Origin: Actinomycetes bacterium
Lineage (GTDB): Bacteria; Actinomycetota; Acidimicrobiia; Acidimicrobiales; RAAP-2
Reading direction: 5' to 3'
Assembly: GCA_021841725.1 (NCBI GenBank)
Contig: JAKCEC010000056.1
Location: 1 to 8,037 of the forward strand
Length of the DNA stretch: 8,037 nt
Part shown: piece after piece, positions 6,802-8,037 of the stretch
Numbering within the stretch: the stretch's first letter is position 1
Layout of the letters: each line of letters starts with the position of its first letter
Notes under the pieces: model-generated
Seen by the model: only the letters and a program-made list of their open reading frames with translations
The model's database searches: none
Told to the model about the DNA's origin: nothing
Program-made: the position numbers and the translations under genes

Positions 6802-7589
6802 GCGACGACCTCCGTGGTAGGTATCTGACCGCGCACGACGTCGCGCACGGCGTGGGGACGCAGGCCGTTGGCGAGGAGCACCCGTCGGGCCCCCGCCTCG
6901 AGCGCGTCGAGGGCGGCGGTCATCTTGGGTCGCATGCCCTCGCGCGCGGCGCCCGAGTCGATCAGGTCGCGCACGCGCGCCGCGCTCACGCGGGTCAGGG
7001 CGCTGGCGGCGTCGTCGGGGTCGGCCCGGAGTTGATCGACGTCGCTGAGCAGGACCAGCGTTTCCGCCCCCAGGGCGCCGGCGAGCGCGCCGGCCACGAT
7101 ATCGGCGTTGCAGTTGAGCAGGGCTCCGTGCTCGTCGATGACGACCGGGCTGACCACGGGGAGGTACCCGCCGCGCCACTGGGTCTCGAGGAGCTGGCTC
7201 GTCACCGACACCACCGCGCCCGCGCGGTCCCAGGGCTCGCCGAGGGAGCGACCGCGAATCATGGCACCGTCGGCGCCGCGCAGTCCCACGCAGGCCAGAC
7301 CCGCGTGCGACAGGGCGGCGACGAGGGCGGCGTTCACTGACGCGAGGGCCATGGCGACGTACTCCATGGTCGCCGGCGTCGTGACGCGCAGACCTTGGTG
7401 GAACTCACTGGGCAGGCCCACGCGCGACAGGAGTTCGGCGATCTGGGGGCCGCCGCCGTGCACCACCGCCACCTCGACACCCTCGCTCACCAGGGCGCGC
7501 AGGTCCTCGGCCAACGCCACCAGCAGCGGACTCGACGCGCTCAGGTCGTCGAGGGCGTGCCCGCCCAACTTCAGGACCAGTCGGGTCAC
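6798..7589 (-). CDS. argB: Acetylglutamate kinase
   Basis: This 263-residue amino-acid-kinase-fold protein phosphorylates N-acetylglutamate with ATP, the second pathway step, in the cytoplasm. Visible residues are K7 in KLGG (5-10), the glycine loop HGGGPQI (44-50), R68 in GLRVT, N159 and D163 in NCNADIVA, LLSDV (180-184), and K223 in RPKM. These correspond to the known ATP and substrate contacts of the family. The GTG at 7589 overlaps the argC stop as GTGA; the KLGG strand starts six residues in, so no N-terminal extension exists. A longer frame to 7715 would read argC DNA out of frame. The N-terminal helix and the C-terminal LLE/FT/GxGT signature of arginine-inhibited kinases are both absent. 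In length it resembles the arginine-insensitive E. coli enzyme. A LysZ-like kinase is less likely, given GGGPQI and GLRVT. Confidence 0.94.
   Translation of the reverse strand: MTRLVLKLGGHALDDLSASSPLLVALAEDLRALVSEGVEVAVVHGGGPQIAELLSRVGLPSEFHQGLRVTTPATMEYVAMALASVNAALVAALSHAGLACVGLRGADGAMIRGRSLGEPWDRAGAVVSVTSQLLETQWRGGYLPVVSPVVIDEHGALLNCNADIVAGALAGALGAETLVLLSDVDQLRADPDDAASALTRVSAARVRDLIDSGAAREGMRPKMTAALDALEAGARRVLLANGLRPHAVRDVVRGQIPTTEVVA
6808..6813 (-). promoter_or_regulatory. Ribosome binding site deciding the GTG start of argF
   Basis: A consensus GGAGGT lies within the last codons of argB, 6 nt before the GTG at 6801. No in-frame ATG is well placed for the carbamoyltransferase N-terminus, so this site fixes the start. 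Confidence 0.75.
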
Positions 7590-8037
7590 GGGGTCACCCC
7601 GCTCAGGGGCAATCCCGTGGTCTCGGGCCAGCCGCGCGACACGTTCCAGGCCTGGATCGCCTGACCCGCGGCACCCTTGATCAGATTGTCGAGTGAACTC
7701 ATGACGAGGAGCCACCCGGTGCGCGCGTCGGCGCGCGCGGAGACGAAGCAGAGATTCGAGCCCACCGGGTCCTTCAAGGTGGGCGGCTCGTCCACCACCA
7801 CCACGCAGGGGTCCCCGGCGTAGGCGTCGCGCAGCACCGCGAGGGCCTCGTCACTCGTGAGGGGCGCCGCCAGTCGCGCGTACGCCGTGACCAGCATGCC
7901 GCGGGCCACGGGGACCAGGTGGGGCGTGAAGAGCAGCTCGGCGTTGATCTCGCGCTCGATCTCAATCGTGTGTCGGTGGCGCAGCAGTCCGTAGGCCTCG
8001 GCGTTGGCCGTGAGGCGCGAGAAGTGCAACCGCTCCG
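7586..8037 (-). CDS. argC: N-acetyl-gamma-glutamyl-phosphate reductase, C-terminal part
   Basis: This is the last 149 codons of argC; the 5' part lies beyond the right edge (full length is usually about 340 residues). The enzyme reduces N-acetylglutamyl phosphate to the semialdehyde with NADPH. Seen here are AYGLLRHRHTIEIE with the family's conserved catalytic-region histidine, FTPHLVPVARGM, an SNLCFV segment, SSLDNLIKGAAGQAIQ, and the GLPL tail, all in the order expected for the C-terminal half. The frame is open to the edge, so no start can be given; the TTG at 8029 is internal and not a start. The stop overlaps the argB GTG as GTGA. The gene is the upstream-most visible member of the operon, so the promoter and probable ArgR operators are not in this window. 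Confidence 0.96.
   Translation of the reverse strand, partial: ERLHFSRLTANAEAYGLLRHRHTIEIEREINAELLFTPHLVPVARGMLVTAYARLAAPLTSDEALAVLRDAYAGDPCVVVVDEPPTLKDPVGSNLCFVSARADARTGWLLVMSSLDNLIKGAAGQAIQAWNVSRGWPETTGLPLSGVTP
7589..7601 (-). repeat. Inverted repeat over the argC stop / argB start
   Basis: Arms CGGGGT and ACCCCG (6 bp) flank one central base and end on the first base of the argB GTG. The GGGGTGA inside it is the only candidate ribosome site for argB. The same bases form a short direct repeat (GTGACCC twice, 8 nt apart), the first copy being argC codons and the second the argB start. The loop is too small for a stable simple hairpin, so its role is uncertain. Confidence 0.35.

Noticed and set aside
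5932..6828. 298-codon plus-strand open frame opposite argF
   Set aside because: Antisense shadow of a verified gene, with no recognisable motif.
6802..7179. N-terminal extension of ArgF
   Set aside because: The extra residues come from argB read out of frame; the GTG at 6801 has a consensus GGAGGT and the normal family N-terminus.
7590..7715. N-terminal extension of ArgB that might restore an arginine-sensing helix
   Set aside because: This stretch is argC C-terminal coding DNA read in another frame, and its sequence does not resemble the sensor helix. The GTG at 7589 fits the overlap pattern.
1..8037. tRNA, rRNA, CRISPR array, insertion sequence or prophage att site
   Set aside because: No repeated spacer pattern, transposase motif, terminal inverted repeat or tRNA-like cloverleaf was seen. 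Virtually all bases are used by the seven genes.

Overview
The window carries seven genes, all read on the minus strand. DNA is GC-rich (roughly two thirds by eye), coding density is very high, GTG starts are used freely, and ArgR-family arginine regulation is present. Together with the gene order this suggests a high-GC actinobacterium. A lineage outside the well-studied Streptomyces/Mycobacterium/Corynebacterium group (for example Acidimicrobiia) is plausible, but that placement is a weak inference.

Region 1 (8037 down to 2803) is an arginine biosynthesis operon, transcribed right to left: argC (only its C-terminal part is in the window), argB, argF, argR, argG, argH. Every one of the five junctions is a 4-nt stop/start overlap (GTGA, GTGA, ATGA, ATGA, ATGA), so the cluster is probably one mRNA with translational coupling. 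ArgB phosphorylates N-acetylglutamate and ArgC reduces the product to the semialdehyde. ArgF carbamoylates ornithine to citrulline, ArgG joins citrulline and aspartate, and ArgH splits argininosuccinate into arginine and fumarate. ArgR is the arginine-responsive regulator, encoded inside the operon it presumably controls. The operon promoter and any ARG boxes would lie upstream of argC, beyond the right edge. Compared with the argCJBDFRGH order of well-studied actinobacteria, argJ and argD are missing from their usual places. ArgB is short and lacks the usual arginine-sensor signatures.

Region 2 (2802 to 2668) is the only intergenic gap, 135 bp. It holds a strong GC-rich hairpin just after the argH stop (probable terminator), a small inverted repeat, and a possible promoter for the next gene.

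Region 3 (2667 to the left edge) is the first 889 codons of a very large gene. It encodes a TM0106-type RecB-like nuclease with a likely iron-sulfur cysteine cluster, then a DEDD/RNase H-like exonuclease module, then a DNA2/UPF1-like superfamily 1 helicase whose last motifs are cut off by the window edge. It has no obvious link to arginine metabolism and appears to be a separate transcription unit. Long open frames on the plus strand throughout the window are antisense shadows of these genes.
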